DNA of 64,000 bases from Spodoptera frugiperda (GCF_023101765.2 NC_064240.1:2666001-2730000); one strand, 5' to 3'. Shown: positions 1 to 10,510, numbered from the stretch's first letter. Made by a program: numbers and translations. Notes: generated by a model not told the origin, from the sequence alone.

Positions 1-99
1 ATCCAGGATATTCACTATTATGCTGTGAAATTTAGGTATTCGAAAATGGTTACATACACACAAACAAGAAAAAAACATTTATTGCCAACCCTAACTGTA

Positions 100-137
100 G
101 GTAAAGTTGCCACAAAGCAGGCCGTGGCAACTTTACC
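100..137. repeat. J inverted pair of the 13-mer GGTAAAGTTGCCA
   Basis: GGTAAAGTTGCCA at 100-112 is followed after 12 bases by its exact reverse complement at 125-137, making a short hairpin. The same 13-mer recurs twice in direct orientation at 484-517, and degenerate relatives lie at 17113-17218 and 44806-44850. This is probably part of a degraded inverted-repeat element; boundaries are not visible. Confidence 0.7.
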
Positions 138-483
138 TAACCTGTGTCAACATTACCGAAGCGATTATTTATCAATAAATTAAAGAAAAAGCAATTGCTG
201 ACATTACAACAGTAATCCCAACTATAATATACATACAAGATCAAAATTTCACTCACCTGTGACAAATAGTTAAGGCTCTGTAAGCACAATTTAGGAACAA
301 CTAACTTTTAGCTCATTTTCACGCATACATTGTGACGGTCATTACTGGCATAATAGCAGTCTTACGTCTACGCAAAATATAGTAAATATTTCCTTTTAAT
401 GTCTAAAAAATACTTCTATTACAAAACAGAATTCTAGTGGGTAGATTTTTAGATAAATGAGTTTATACCGAATACCTATAGTA

Positions 484-517
484 TGGTAAAGTTGCCAAGG
501 GCCCGGTAAAGTTGCCA
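484..517. repeat. J direct pair of GGTAAAGTTGCCA
   Basis: Two exact copies of the 13-mer sit at 484-496 and 505-517, separated by AGGGCCCG, with TTTACCGG just downstream. The segment from 100 to 530 may be one old element bounded by these words, but the interior shows no clear symmetry. Confidence 0.6.
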
Positions 518-2701
518 TAGTTTACCGGTAATCCAATTAAAAACTAACCTCTATTTTTCTAAATTAAGAACAAAACCTAATCCAACTCTTTCTAAATTTC
601 ACAGTATGACCAAAAATTCAATTTGTAAAGAACCACCCAAAACAGAGCGAAACATTTTAAAACTTCGCCACTAAACTTAAGTGGACAAACTCAATGTAAT
701 AACGAACTTTGTTCGTTTTTAATGACGTCACTAGTTTAACTAACAACGAAAAGAACAAGTTAAACCTCTTTTGTGGTATTCCTAAAATAAATACACGAAA
801 TTGTGTTTAATATTTACTTGAACTACAAATTATTAGATAAAATAGAGGTAAGTTAAAGCAATGGAAATTAAAGATTGACAAACTTAGGATAAAGTTAAAG
901 TTAAAGCATTCATTTTAATTAGATTTGTAAAGATACTTTTGAAAGTCACTAACAACAATTTTAACAAATATGTATAGGTATATAGAATAGAATCAGGCGT
1001 TACTTTGCGGAAATCCATGCTACACATTCGATTTTTAGTATAGAAGCGGAATTAAAACCAAAAATCCATTATTGTAAGTGAAATATATATATTTAAAACC
1101 TATGTGGTTGTCTTATTAATTTACGGTCAATTCAATAGTTTACCTGTTGGTTTTAGAGACACTAATACTTATGAGAATCCTTTTGTCAAATTGGATAGTT
1201 TTACCGAAACTTAATACAGTGTAAAATCAGTAGGTAACTAGAACATAATGAAAATATAAATCCATATCCTATAAATAAGGCAGGCCGTATTATACTATTA
1301 TACGTATATTCAATATCAAGATCAAAGCTGCTGAGATGATATATTTTTATTCCGTCGTCTTTTAGCCCGCTGCACTTTGCGTCCGGAGAAATGAAGGGAA
1401 CATCAAAGTACGACTCGGAACATCTTCCCAGGGTCTTCTGATTGCTTATACAAAGTTCTTATATGTATTCACCACAATCATACCCGTTTTTTTCTTATTT
1501 TTTATTTACATATTGTGTATTTTTGTTATATAAGTAGGTACACATAATTTGGTTCAACCTACAAAATTTGGTGGTTACGAGAAAATTAAAACCGAAATAG
1601 TTAATGGAAATTAGTCGTAATTGGAAAAGAAACTCATGAGAACCTTTTGTATAGTTTAAAAGTATTATTTCTTATACCTACTGTACTTAGTATGAGCTTA
1701 ATCAACATTATTATAATTAAATAATTTGGCAATCTATGAAATATCGTGGCTAAAAACTATAAAAATTTGGCCGAATAAAAGGCCATAATCGACGAGCATC
1801 GAGCATGCATGAAAAAACTGATGTTAATGAAACGAAAGAGGTACCTATGTAAGAATCCTAGCTATTGGCGTTCTATAGTCTCTGCCTACCCATGGGAGAC
1901 AGCCATGAGGTTATGTAAGTATAATGTATATATTTTAGCCGAAAAAACCACATATCAGTAACCATCCCTACACTAACAGTCTTCTGTAATAATTACATTT
2001 TAATTACTAAAAGAAAATTGTGCAAGTAAACATCCGAGCTCTAAAGATGGCGGAAAATGATGAGACCTCAAAAGGGTTGACGCTATAGAGCATGGAACTC
2101 ATAACTCAAGTGTCAAGTCACAAGTTATGATGTAGTTGACGCGAGACGGAAAAATCTGCGCGATGCTCGTCTTTGTGGAGATAGATCGCTGTGCCTGTCT
2201 GTCTGTGTGGGCTGGGAGACATCGTGACAGATGACAGTGATTGTCAAAGATTTAGATTGATTTATGAATGTGTATCTGGTTTCTGTAGATAGTTTTTAAT
2301 GATTATGTAGTTGTTTGTAGTTTCGAATGACCGTTTGGGCAAAATACTTACGCCACGTTAATATTTGTTAATATTGATTTGTTCAATATTCACCTCTTGC
2401 CTACTTTTCTATATAGGCACAGGTGGAATATTATGTTATTTCATCACCTTATTGTTATATTTTTTTAAAATCTATGTATAGTTTCTGTCATTTCATTTAT
2501 TTATGTATTTTACTGCCGTACTCAGATACACTTCATGATTACATTAACTATTCCTTACTAAACGATTTTGTTCCGAAAACAATTGGATAATTTCTTCAGT
2601 CAAAAAATTTTTTTATTTAGAATTTTCAATATCACTAAATATTCATTACACTACCATTCATAGATTTGATGATAAATTTTTTCTCGCTACTTTTCGAAAC
2701 A

Positions 2702-2769
2702 TAAGTATCCTATTTGACGTAAAAATCTAATGACGTCATAACACACTATTTCATACAAAATTCATTGAA
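2702..2769 (+). repeat. N repeat, copy 1, with TGACGTCA
   Basis: Shares the ordered words TAAGTATCC/GC, CTATTTGACGTAAAA, ATGACGTCATAA and TACAAAATTCATTGAA with 11127-11194, with small differences and indels between them. Two copies with the same internal order indicate a low-copy dispersed repeat. The core includes the perfect palindrome TGACGTCA, the CRE/ATF-type site, at 2731-2738. Confidence 0.65.
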
Positions 2770-4119
2770 AATAAATTATTGAAATACGGCGGTTAGAGAC
2801 AAATATGTGGTTCATATCTAAACGCTCATAAATATAAATATAACGTCAATCACGATAGCAATAGTCACAACTTTTTTGTGTGGTATTCCTGCTATCGACA
2901 AAATGGCTGAGGTTTTGTTACCCAAAAATATAACGCAACATGACGTCGCTTCGGGGATCGCGATTTTTGAATAACGTAACAAAGAGACGATACAAACCTA
3001 TTTCCAATTTTACTATGAAACCGATCTTTAAATAGATAGTTGACATTTGAAAACAAATACGTCTTATTGTCGTTTCTATTTAAAATTATTAAAGCAAAAC
3101 ATGTAATTTACTCTCATATACCCCAAAAAGAAAGCGACAAAAAACACCCGAAAAAGGGTATCAAAACACAGAAATGCAAGTTGATGCATTCACGGTCTAA
3201 ATGCCTCAAAGAGTAGCACTCATAATCTTCCACGTTCAGCATTCTCATCTCAACATAGGCAGCGTTCCTCATATCAACTACGGTGTCACACTTTCTTTGT
3301 TCTCACTACCTTTGAATAATAGAAGAGAAAACAGGAATTAAACCTTCCATTTTGTGACGTAATAGTACGAAGTCTGTAGTTCTACAGTTTGGCAACCTCC
3401 TTTTACATGTGACACTTAATATATCTGGTGAAAAATATGTGTTCTATTACATTGAATATGTCTATTGAACTCTGAGCACCCTTTCGACGATTAAAAGTCG
3501 TGATGTTAGTTTGTGACGTATATTTTCCAAATTTAGCTTAATCCGGCTTCCAACAGTCACGTTTTGCACGCAAGAATAAATTATAATGCTTCCCGTACTT
3601 ATTTAGAATTATTACATTTATTTTTTCAAACTGTGATTCGTAAAAATTGCGTGTTTTTTTTTAAAAAGGTTGTGTTTTTTTTTTCAGCGCAGTTACGAAC
3701 CTTTTTACGAATTGTCTGCCAATGACAGGATTTTTATTCCGTTTTGGGAGTTTATTAATAAATTGGACTTTATTTAATATGAAACTTTACTACAATAAAT
3801 TAAAATTATTTATCGTCTAGTTATCATTAATGTACCGGCGACAGTAGGTACCTAATATTAAATAATGTTTTTTATTGATCTTCAGATAATGTGTTATTTC
3901 CTTATATGGAGGAATTGTGCGTTCACGTAGTAGATAAAATCTTTGCAAAATATTATAATGCCTATAAGTAAATACTAGTAGTGTTAGAATTAAATATAGA
4001 TAAACATTTTTCTTCTTGTTTTTCTACTAATTTATAAACATAAAAAATATTAGGTGTAAATGTAATAAATAAATAATTATGTTTACATAAAATTAATTAA
4101 ATACATATACAATACTTAC

Positions 4120-4590
4120 CAGACGATAAGATTTTTTTTCGAAGAAACAAATTCACTAACACTTTGTTATCCCATCCACCATTTCATTGTAATAATTCTT
4201 AAATTTAATATAGATATTTGAATAATTATAATCATAAATTAATTACTAAACTCTATTTTATATTTCACTGCTCTAAATACATCAATAGTTAATTAAAATA
4301 AACTCAAAATATTCTTAAAAAATCACTTTGAAACTAATTTAAAACTTTTACCACATAATGTTTTCACATCGTCATTCACAATTATTATAATTTTCGCGCA
4401 ATAAAATCACGCCATATTGCCCACAGATTAAAATTTACAGCTTATTTTTTTTAATATAACTTTTTCGTCGGCTGCGATAGTGGTGCGTACAGCCGGCCGC
4501 GACGCTCGACTCGTGTACATGAGTGCTACGCCGGAGTGACACTGCTGACCCGGCGCTCTCTGATCGCGATTTGAGTTTCGAACATGGATT
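4120..4590 (-). other. Candidate non-coding first exon (5' UTR) of a leftward gene
   Basis: The plus sequence 4465-4590 is a GC-rich, CpG-containing island (CAGCCGGCCGCGACGCTCG) inside strongly AT-rich DNA. Read on the minus strand it is followed by about 350 nt of AT-rich UTR-like sequence. It ends at position 4120 in CGTCTG|GTAAGTAT, a near-consensus 5' splice donor. Several short ATGs soon hit stops, so no coding frame starts here, which fits a leader exon. The start near 4590 is set by the edge of the island and TCAG-containing initiator-like words and is approximate. The gene's coding exons would lie left of the window. Alternatives are a long non-coding RNA exon or a GC-rich transposon piece with a fortuitous donor. 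Confidence 0.4.
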
Positions 4591-4640
4591 CGCGCAAACG
4601 TCAAAATCTAACCTTCACGTGCGTTAATTTTTGGGAGTCA
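4545..4640 (-). promoter_or_regulatory. Candidate core promoter upstream of the exon at 4120-4590
   Basis: Overlaps the right edge of the GC-rich island. Contains initiator-like TCAG words on the minus strand (GATCAGAG, GGGTCAGCAG), CpG-rich CGCGAT and CGCGC words, and a canonical E-box CACGTG at 4616-4621. No TATA box is obvious at the expected place, as is usual for CpG-containing insect promoters. The call depends on the exon call beside it. Confidence 0.3.
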
Positions 4641-5957
4641 GATAACGAAACATAACAATGGATTTAGATAATTATTTTAATGAATCTATTTAACATGAAA
4701 ACGTAACCCAATATGAGTGTGCCTTAATATTATTTATTTTACGTAAACAGAACATTTAATTTTGTATCTACAAGGTCTAGTCATAGTAAATTCAATTATT
4801 TACTAAAAAACGTATTTAGTTTTCTACGTTCCATTTAATTAATTTTAGAAACGATTTTATTTGGGCTAGCTTTCAAGGGTTGCCTAAGTTTGTTTAGAAT
4901 TTTTAATGTTTGTTCTTCTTTTTTATTAATAGAAGGGATACAAAGTTAATAAAGGCAAGCTGTTGCGGCGGCGTGAGGCGGTTTTTTCAATACGGAGCAA
5001 GTTAAGACTCGTACAGAGAAAAGATTCAGGAGTATCGACTCAATTATGATAATTTTATTGGTAACGCCGCGGATATTCGCGTGTCGGGTAACACGGATAT
5101 AAAGATTTCCTTAGGAGCTTCTTATCTATCTTCTACGTGTATAGGTGTGTGGTTCCCTTCCGGGGTCTATTGCGGCATTGTTTTGTAAAGCGTCTGCTAT
5201 TTTGTTTAGTTCTTTGTTGCTATTTCTTTTCACTCGTATTGTAAAGAATAGCTTTGTCCCTTTCTACCTTTGTTAATCCGTAACATTGTTATTTCTGTTC
5301 GCATCTCACTGTGGGACTAATCCTCATGATATTCGTAGATATACCGAATGAAAATAGTTTTGTTAGGAAAGTAATTCTGTAGGCAATTTTGACATCATTC
5401 AAACGTTATCACGCTTATACGTCACGTTGTGACAATCAAAAGGCATTTTATTTTTAAACAAAAATAAAAAACGACTAACAAAATATCTGTTCCATGTGAC
5501 ATTTAAAAAAATACACAATTCACATTCATACAGTAACCAAAAGAAACAATGGTTGAATGTCAGTTCATTCATTTTTGTGCCAGCAATAGTTGGATAGGAA
5601 CTGAGATGAAAACGCTGACGACAATCGTTTTGATAGAACTACGCTCCGGCAAAGATTAATCTGTAAAAACTTTTGTCGATCAATCTAGGTTTCCATTCTA
5701 CAATCCTACATTCAATCCTGGAAGTTGATTCAGGTAGGGATTTAGTTTGTAAACCTGAAAAGCAGTGTAATCATTTATTCTACAACGAAGAATAGTATTA
5801 TTCTTAAGAAGAATTTTCTGATTGTTTCAAAAAATTACGAGTATTCCCCGTAAAAACTCAGTGAAAGTTCTAACTATAGAGATTTCAATATTTCTTAAAA
5901 TAGCCAATTGCAATTGCGATTGTTTCCAACTAATATTTACTAAAGAGGGAAAGCTTA
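4641..5957. other. Unassigned non-coding stretch
   Basis: No gene and no recognised repeat. A small GC-rich patch (TTGCGGCGGCGTGAGGCGG) lies near 4963-4981 and another (AACGCCGCGGATATTCGCG) near 5063-5081. They could belong to an upstream regulatory region of the candidate promoter. Confidence 0.4.
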
Positions 5958-6171
5958 TACAGGGTGTAACAAAATACCCATATACATCAAGAAGCACTGA
6001 AGAATACAGGTTGAATAGAATCTCTACACAAAGTTTCGGCTCAAAATATGTTTAAAAAAATTGGTACCCAAACTTATGTCGCATGGTTCTTGATTTTAAA
6101 TCATACAAACGTATCACAACATTACAGGGGTCAATCGCTAATATTACGGAGCGTTCCATTTACACCCTGTA
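5958..6171 (+). mobile_element. D element: short MITE with 12-bp perfect terminal repeats
   Basis: Begins TACAGGGTGTAA (5958-5969) and ends with its exact reverse complement TTACACCCTGTA (6160-6171). If the outermost TA is read as target duplication, the element is CAGGGTGTAA...TTACACCCTG flanked by TA, the pattern of Tc1/mariner-type non-autonomous elements. CTTA also precedes and follows it. The first ~95 bp (5961-6055) match the arms of the large fold-back at 29368-30513. There is no transposase. The open frame crossing it is incidental. Confidence 0.7.
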
Positions 6172-6768
6172 CTTATATGTAGCTATTTAATGCAACTTGA
6201 ATGAGCTGGCTCGACAGGGGAATACCACTCTATCACAGAATACCAGCTTTAAATGATGACGCAATGTTGCTACAATTCATCTGGTAAAAAGGTGATCTTC
6301 TTTCATTATTTTTTTTATGCGCACAAAATGTAGCTATAAGCTAAATTAATTCCGTTACATGCTCTGTATGACCATGCCATAATTTTAGGAGCCTCCCTCC
6401 CTATTTCGTGTTATTCATGTAACGTCAGGCTTAACCAAATTATTTCGTTAATTTTTTGAAAATAAAACTCGTTTTTTACCATCATCTGTTAGCGGCGTTT
6501 GGGAGCGTTCCTTTTACACCCTGTACTTATATGTAGCTATTTAATGCAACTTGAATGAGCTGGCTCGACAGGGGAATACCAGTCTATCACAGAATACCAG
6601 CTTTAAGTGATGACGCAATATTGCTACAATTCATCTAGTAAAAAGGTGTTCTTCTTTCAATTTTTTTTTATGCGTACAGAATGTAGCTTCCAACTAAATT
6701 AATTCCGTTAAATGCGCTGTATGATCATGTCATCATTGTATGGGTCTCCCTCCTTATTCCTCTTAATA
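6145..6768 (+). repeat. Tandem duplication, two units 354 bp apart
   Basis: GAGCGTTCC, TTTACACCCTGTACTTATA, ATTTAATGCAACTTGAATG, GAGCTGGCTCGACAGGGG and later words occur in the same order from 6149 and again from 6503, to about 6413 and 6768. The repeat includes the right end of the D element and a C-like piece (6198-6250 and 6551-6604) resembling GGCTGGCTCGACCGGAGT. Point differences and an insertion in unit 1 show the duplication is not recent. Confidence 0.85.
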
Positions 6769-7180
6769 AAAGTACCTATAATATTACCAACAGAAATATA
6801 ATGTAAAATTACCATTAAAATATAATAATAGAAATAAGTTTACTGTACTTAGAAGTCTTAAGCGTTATCATTGTATTATCATTTTCAAGGTCTTAGAGAG
6901 TCTTATTCTGAATCCATTTTCAATACTCCCACGCTACACTGTAAATAAATTAATCAATTTAAAATTAACAATTTCTAATACAGGATTTTATTAAATCTAA
7001 CTCACAAGTACACTTGAGTAGATAAGCGTTATCACGTGTGTAAACACTCACGCGCTGGTCATATTGTAATTCTACTAACTCCGCTCTTATGAGCGTAACA
7101 ATCCGGATAACGGACGCACATTTGTATGTAACTATGTATGCACATAAATACATAGTGCATTGTTTTTTTTATGGATGGAA
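6769..7180. other. Unassigned non-coding stretch
   Basis: AT-rich, no gene or recognised repeat. The 62-codon minus frame here has no recognisable features. Confidence 0.4.
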
Positions 7181-7320
7181 GAGCTGCGGACAATGTAACA
7201 GGTTACCGGAACTCCTGCTCAAAGCAGGAGTTGGAAAGTGGTCTTGGTTTTAAGTCAGTAACAGTCTGACATTCCCTCCCGCCTCACCAAGGGAAGTCAT
7301 TGGATGACTTTACAAAAAAA
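7181..7320 (-). mobile_element. A element, minus orientation
   Basis: Defines family A with its other copies. In forward reading the family has CATCCAATGACTTCTCCCGCC-like, GGGAGTGTCAGACTC, TTACTGACTAAAAACCACC, CGTTCCTACTCCTGCTTTT, CGAGCCGGAGCCCCGGTAA and a GCAGCTCCGG end, about 145 bp in all. No coding frame. This copy is diverged (GGTTACCGGAACTCC) and ends in T/A runs at both sides. The class is unknown to me: a SINE or a non-autonomous DNA element are both possible. Confidence 0.85.
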
Positions 7321-7700
7321 ATGGGATGGGATTAAATGAGTAGACGGGTCATCTAATGATAAGTCAGTAAACGTCTTGCAGCTGATAAGGTAGATCAAAT
7401 CGCCGCTCTTGGATGCGGCTTTTTTTGGTTTCAGAATATTTCGTGGAGCCTAACTCCACAATTTTACTACCTATTTAGTAGAGTGGTCATTTTTGCTGAA
7501 AAGCTGAGTAAGGGGTCTTCGTTGTCACTGTTGAGAAAACTAACTATTCTTTGTTTATTCAAATTCTATTAACAATGAAATGAGACGTAAATTGTTTCAT
7601 GGTGTATAATAAGCTCAGGTCTATTAAGTCACTAAACATAAAAATGGTCACATAGAGTACGTGTATTTTTGCCAATCCTTCCGGAAAGGTATTATGTTAT
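7321..7700. other. Mostly unassigned; possible C-family tail near 7335-7365
   Basis: AATGAGTAGACGGGTCATCT followed by AATGATAAG resembles the reverse of the C-family 3' tail (CTTACCATCAGGTGATCCGTC). The rest shows nothing recognisable. Confidence 0.35.
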
Positions 7701-7706
7701 GAATTT

Positions 7707-7736
7707 GGAACCGTGCCCAGTTTACGGCAATAGGCC
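7707..7736 (+). repeat. B SINE fragment
   Basis: CCGTGCCCAGTTTACGGCAA followed by TAGGCC matches the B core GTGCCCGGTATATGGCAATA plus GGCTC. A short relic 190 bp upstream of a longer B copy. Confidence 0.5.
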
Positions 7737-7891
7737 TGTCCTTTATATCAATCTCAGTCCGGACTGAGATTTATAGCAAATAAAACTCAGCCTACCTTTG
7801 CAGGAAAACATGTACATACATAATACTCGTACATATATACTCATATGATACTAAAATACAGAAATAATAATCATTAATTATTACACAATAT

Positions 7892-8146
7892 TACTGGGCG
7901 AAGTATTAGGTACTAGGCTTTTTTCAGTTTTTCGAAAATTTCTCAGTGGTAGCACGGAGTCTGGAAATGTGCCCGGTATATGGCAATAGGCTCACCACCT
8001 ATTTCATGGGACTTACAACATAAATTGTGAAATGTGGGTGTACATTGGCATTTTGACGTTCAAAAGTGCTTTCCTGGTCTATTTGAAATAAATAATTTTG
8101 ACTTTTTTTTATGTGCGCCTCTGCCGGGGATTAAGGCGTGAAGTTA
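7892..8146 (+). mobile_element. B SINE interrupted by a Q element
   Basis: Contains the B middle (GGGCGAAGTATTAGGTACTA, TCAGTGGTAGCACGGAGTCT, GTGCCCGGTATATGGCAATA, GTGGGTGTACATTGGC) and, after a break, the B tail (ATGTGCGCCTCTGCC, GGGGATTAAGGCGTGA). The break at 8054-8110 is filled by the Q word set also seen at 54844-54901. The tRNA-like head is missing. B is a tRNA-derived SINE; the best head is at 61254. Confidence 0.8.
8054..8110 (+). repeat. Q element inside a B SINE
   Basis: TTGACGTTCAAAAGTGCTTT, CCTGGTCTATTTGAAATAAA and TTTTGACTTTTTTTT. The same ordered words occur at 54844-54901. The A/T-rich end and the position inside a B copy suggest a retroposed tail, for example the 3' end of a longer retrotransposon. 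Confidence 0.65.
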
Positions 8147-8541
8147 TAAAAAAAAAGTTATTACACAATATTGTTTTAAATATCACACGGGTGAAATCAC
8201 GGTGTAGAGTTAGTGTATACTTATGAGAAAACTTTTGCTTGAATGTTGCATTTACATATTTGTTACGGAACCCTCATACTGTGTCGTGTTGTTTGTAGAT
8301 TGCGCCGCGGTGGAAGCGACGCGACGCCTGCACAGAACACAATGCCAAATTGTGTGCAACTGTGCAGTTATTTCAGCACTGTTGTTGTGTCTGCAAATAA
8401 TTTCTCACGGAGTGTTGTAAATTAATCCATTTATAATTTTGTTTGATACGACATCAAACGGAGAAACGGAGCAATGTGAAAGTTGAGACAGATGTGTTCA
8501 ACGAGCATACAGGTATTACGATACTGTTAAGCTATTCTGTA

Positions 8542-8661
8542 ATTGTCAATTCAAAACATTCGAAGTGAGCTCGATCGCGGTCCGCCATATCATTGGTTGT
8601 GAGAATAATCTCGACCAATGACGGGCGATCGAGTTCACTTCAAATGTTTCGAATTGGCAAT
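8542..8661. repeat. Short inverted-repeat element
   Basis: The left arm (CAATTCAAAACATTCGAAG, TGAGCTCGATCG, TCATTGGT) and right arm (ACCAATGA, CGATCGAGTTCACTTC, AAATGTTTCGAATTG) are imperfect reverse complements over about 45 bp around a small centre. No coding potential; a foldback/MITE-like relic lying next to an I element. Confidence 0.7.
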
Positions 8662-8673
8662 GCGATCTGTACT

Positions 8674-8796
8674 CTTACTACGAGTTTGATTTACATTGAA
8701 TGAAAACGAAACGAGATTGATAGGCCGGTACGAATGTACCAACCAATCAAAGCGCTGGACGCACTCTCGTTAAACGTAAAACAAACTCGTACTAAG
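8674..8796. repeat. I element, with both terminal repeats
   Basis: CTTACTACGAGTTTGATTTA at the left and TAAAACAAACTCGTACTAAG at the right are near-perfect reverse complements, so both ends are present. The interior carries ACCAATCAAAGCGCTGGACG and CACTCTCGTT. Related copies: 25445-25556 and 59967-60104, plus a fragment at 10511-10570. Probably a small MITE. Confidence 0.7.
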
Positions 8797-9110
8797 CCCT
8801 GGGTGGTCAATTTAAACTTAACACAAAATAATCTTAATATTGATTGTATGATGCCATTATATTTGTAATTTACTAGACGGTGTCGACAGCTATTGTTAGT
8901 TAAGGTTAACGTGTCAAAAATATCTACAGACAGGCTTATCCTAAAAATAAAAGATTAGTAAAAATAACAAAAATAAATCTTTTGTAAGACTAGAGCTATA
9001 ACAGTCAACGTGATACTTTTATGCCCTTGGGACATCTATTCAGGTCTTTCCTAAGTTCCTTAACTTATAAAATTAAATAAGATGGACTAAAATATTTCTT
9101 TTTTATATAT
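8797..9110. other. Unassigned non-coding stretch
   Basis: AT-rich spacer between an I element and a B SINE. No gene or repeat recognised. Confidence 0.4.
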
Positions 9111-9386
9111 CGTCACGCCTTTTATCCCCGAAGGGTTAGGCAGAGATGCACATTATGTCACGTAATGCCACTGTACAATGTACATCCAGTACCCACTTTT
9201 CATAATTTATGTTGTAAGTCCCATATAATAGGTGGTGAGCCTATTGCCATATATCAGACACATTTCCAGACTCCGTGCTACTACTGAGAAATTTCTGAAT
9301 AAACGAAAAAAGCCCAACAATACTTTGCTCAAATCGAACCCAAGACCCTTTGCCCGGCAGTCGCACTTGCGACCAACGAGGCAGTC
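9111..9386 (-). mobile_element. B SINE, near full length, minus orientation
   Basis: Read on the minus strand it starts ACTGCCTCGTTGGTCGCAAG, with the tRNA-like head, a degraded B box (GGTTCGATTTG), a T-rich stretch, the AGCACGGAGTCTGGAAATGT core and the tail GGGGATAAAAGGCGTGACG. About 276 bp. The deletion in the head and the drifted box suggest it is no longer transcribed by RNA polymerase III. The overlapping frames on both strands (9207-9417) are by-products. Confidence 0.85.
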
Positions 9387-9793
9387 AAAATATTTCTGTC
9401 TCCTTAAATACAATTAGTACTAAAATGGACACCTAAATCAAGATTTAAGCTGCTAACAATGATGTCAACTTTCAAATACAATTTACGCGATTGTTTAATG
9501 TAATTCCATTTAGTTAAGTTTTAGCAAATATTATGATAAACTGGCAGTAGCAGGTTCGCAAATTCATTGTACATTTCAAGTTTGGATTAGCCATCTTAAT
9601 ATTTTTATTTGACAAATACAATTTTAGCAGCTACAAATTAATTGTACTTAAATGTGTATTTATATTTTAAGCAGTGAATCGAATAATACATTTGTCATCA
9701 GCTCTGTCACGGCGGTAAAATATGCTATTTATTGTTTGTTTGTTTGCTTGCTAGCTATTTTTTTATTGTTTGGGCAAACCAATTGCGTCAAAT
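9387..9793. other. Unassigned non-coding stretch
   Basis: No recognised repeat. A 93-codon plus-strand frame (9652-9933) begins here but runs through a C fragment and resembles no protein I know. Confidence 0.4.
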
Positions 9794-9841
9794 CAACCGG
9801 AGTGATACCTGAGTGCCTCACAGAATACCGGCGTGAAACGA
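9794..9841 (+). repeat. C fragment
   Basis: CAACCGGAGTGATACCTGAG, GCCTCACAGAATACCGGCG and TGAAACG match the C core GACCGGAGTGATACCACGGC, CTCACAGAAAACCGACG, TGAAACA. Ends are lost. Confidence 0.6.
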
Positions 9842-9940
9842 ACAGCCCCTCTCAAGAAGTCAGTCAAAGCACTTGTTACTCATCCTGTGTTGCGGATGTT
9901 TATGTGCCTATATGGGCCGCATCAATCATTTAAATTATAT

Positions 9941-10016
9941 ATTGCGTTCTAGACCTGGGAATTAGAGATTGGTAATTTAGATATTGGAAATTTGGAGATT
10001 GAGATTGAGATTTGTA
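9941..10016 (-). repeat. GAGATTG short-period array, copy 1
   Basis: ATTGCGTTCTAGACCTGGGA and ATTAGAGATTGGTAATTTAG, then several GAGATTG/ TTGGAGATT words. It is the reverse complement counterpart of 12871-13015, including the flanking word CTAGACTTGGGAAT. The shared flank means the two arrays are copies of one dispersed unit, not independent simple repeats. Confidence 0.7.
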
Positions 10017-10412
10017 ACCTTCTCAGCACAGCTATACACAATGCTAACAGGTTAAGCACTGGCTTAAAATAAAATAAAAAAACGAAGAAACTAAGTTGAC
10101 TTTATTGGTTGAAAATGAAACTGTCATTCGCAATAGATAAATCGATTTATTCCTTCTCCCTCAACAAACATACACCTTTCGGATTCCGTGAGTGACAGAT
10201 ATCTCATTTAAAAAATATGGGGAGGGTGGGTTTATGAAATTTACGTTCACGCCGAGTTTCCCTTGAAGGCGGAAAAGATTTAATGGTCCGTAAAACATTA
10301 TATTTTCTGTACAATGCGAGGAATTAAGGATATTTCTTAATATTTTTTGAAATTGCGATTCCAATTGAGCAATGTTTACGTCACGAAAAAATAACAGTAC
10401 TCTTTTTTTTCG
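10017..10412. other. Unassigned non-coding stretch
   Basis: Nothing recognised. The minus frame at 10161-10430 is unlikely to be coding because it starts inside the neighbouring A repeat. Confidence 0.4.
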
Positions 10413-10510
10413 AGGGGGAAAATCATCCAATGTCTTCTCCCGCCTTGGACGAGGCGTGAGGAAGTGTCAAACTCTTACTGACTAAAAACCACCCCGTTCC
10501 TACTCCTGCT
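10413..10510 (+). mobile_element. A element, 3'-truncated
   Basis: Clear A 5' part (AGGGGGAAAATCATCCAATG, TCTTCTCCCGCCTTGGACG) through CGTTCCTACTCCTGCT, then it stops and an I-like segment follows. Confidence 0.85.

Larger units (their letters stand above)
1..4119. other. AT-rich non-coding block, possibly first-intron DNA
   Basis: No open frame of meaningful length occurs on either strand. If the exon call at 4120-4590 is right, this block is the start of that gene's first intron on the minus strand. It holds four copies of the J word (100-137, 484-517), one N repeat (2702-2769), TGACGTCA at 723-730 and 2731-2738, and a less AT-rich patch around 2035-2250. Apart from these I recognise nothing in it. 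Confidence 0.5.

Noticed and set aside
9652..9933. 93-codon plus frame with a hydrophobic segment that could be taken for a signal peptide
   Set aside because: The hydrophobic part comes from a T-rich run and the rest overlaps a C fragment.
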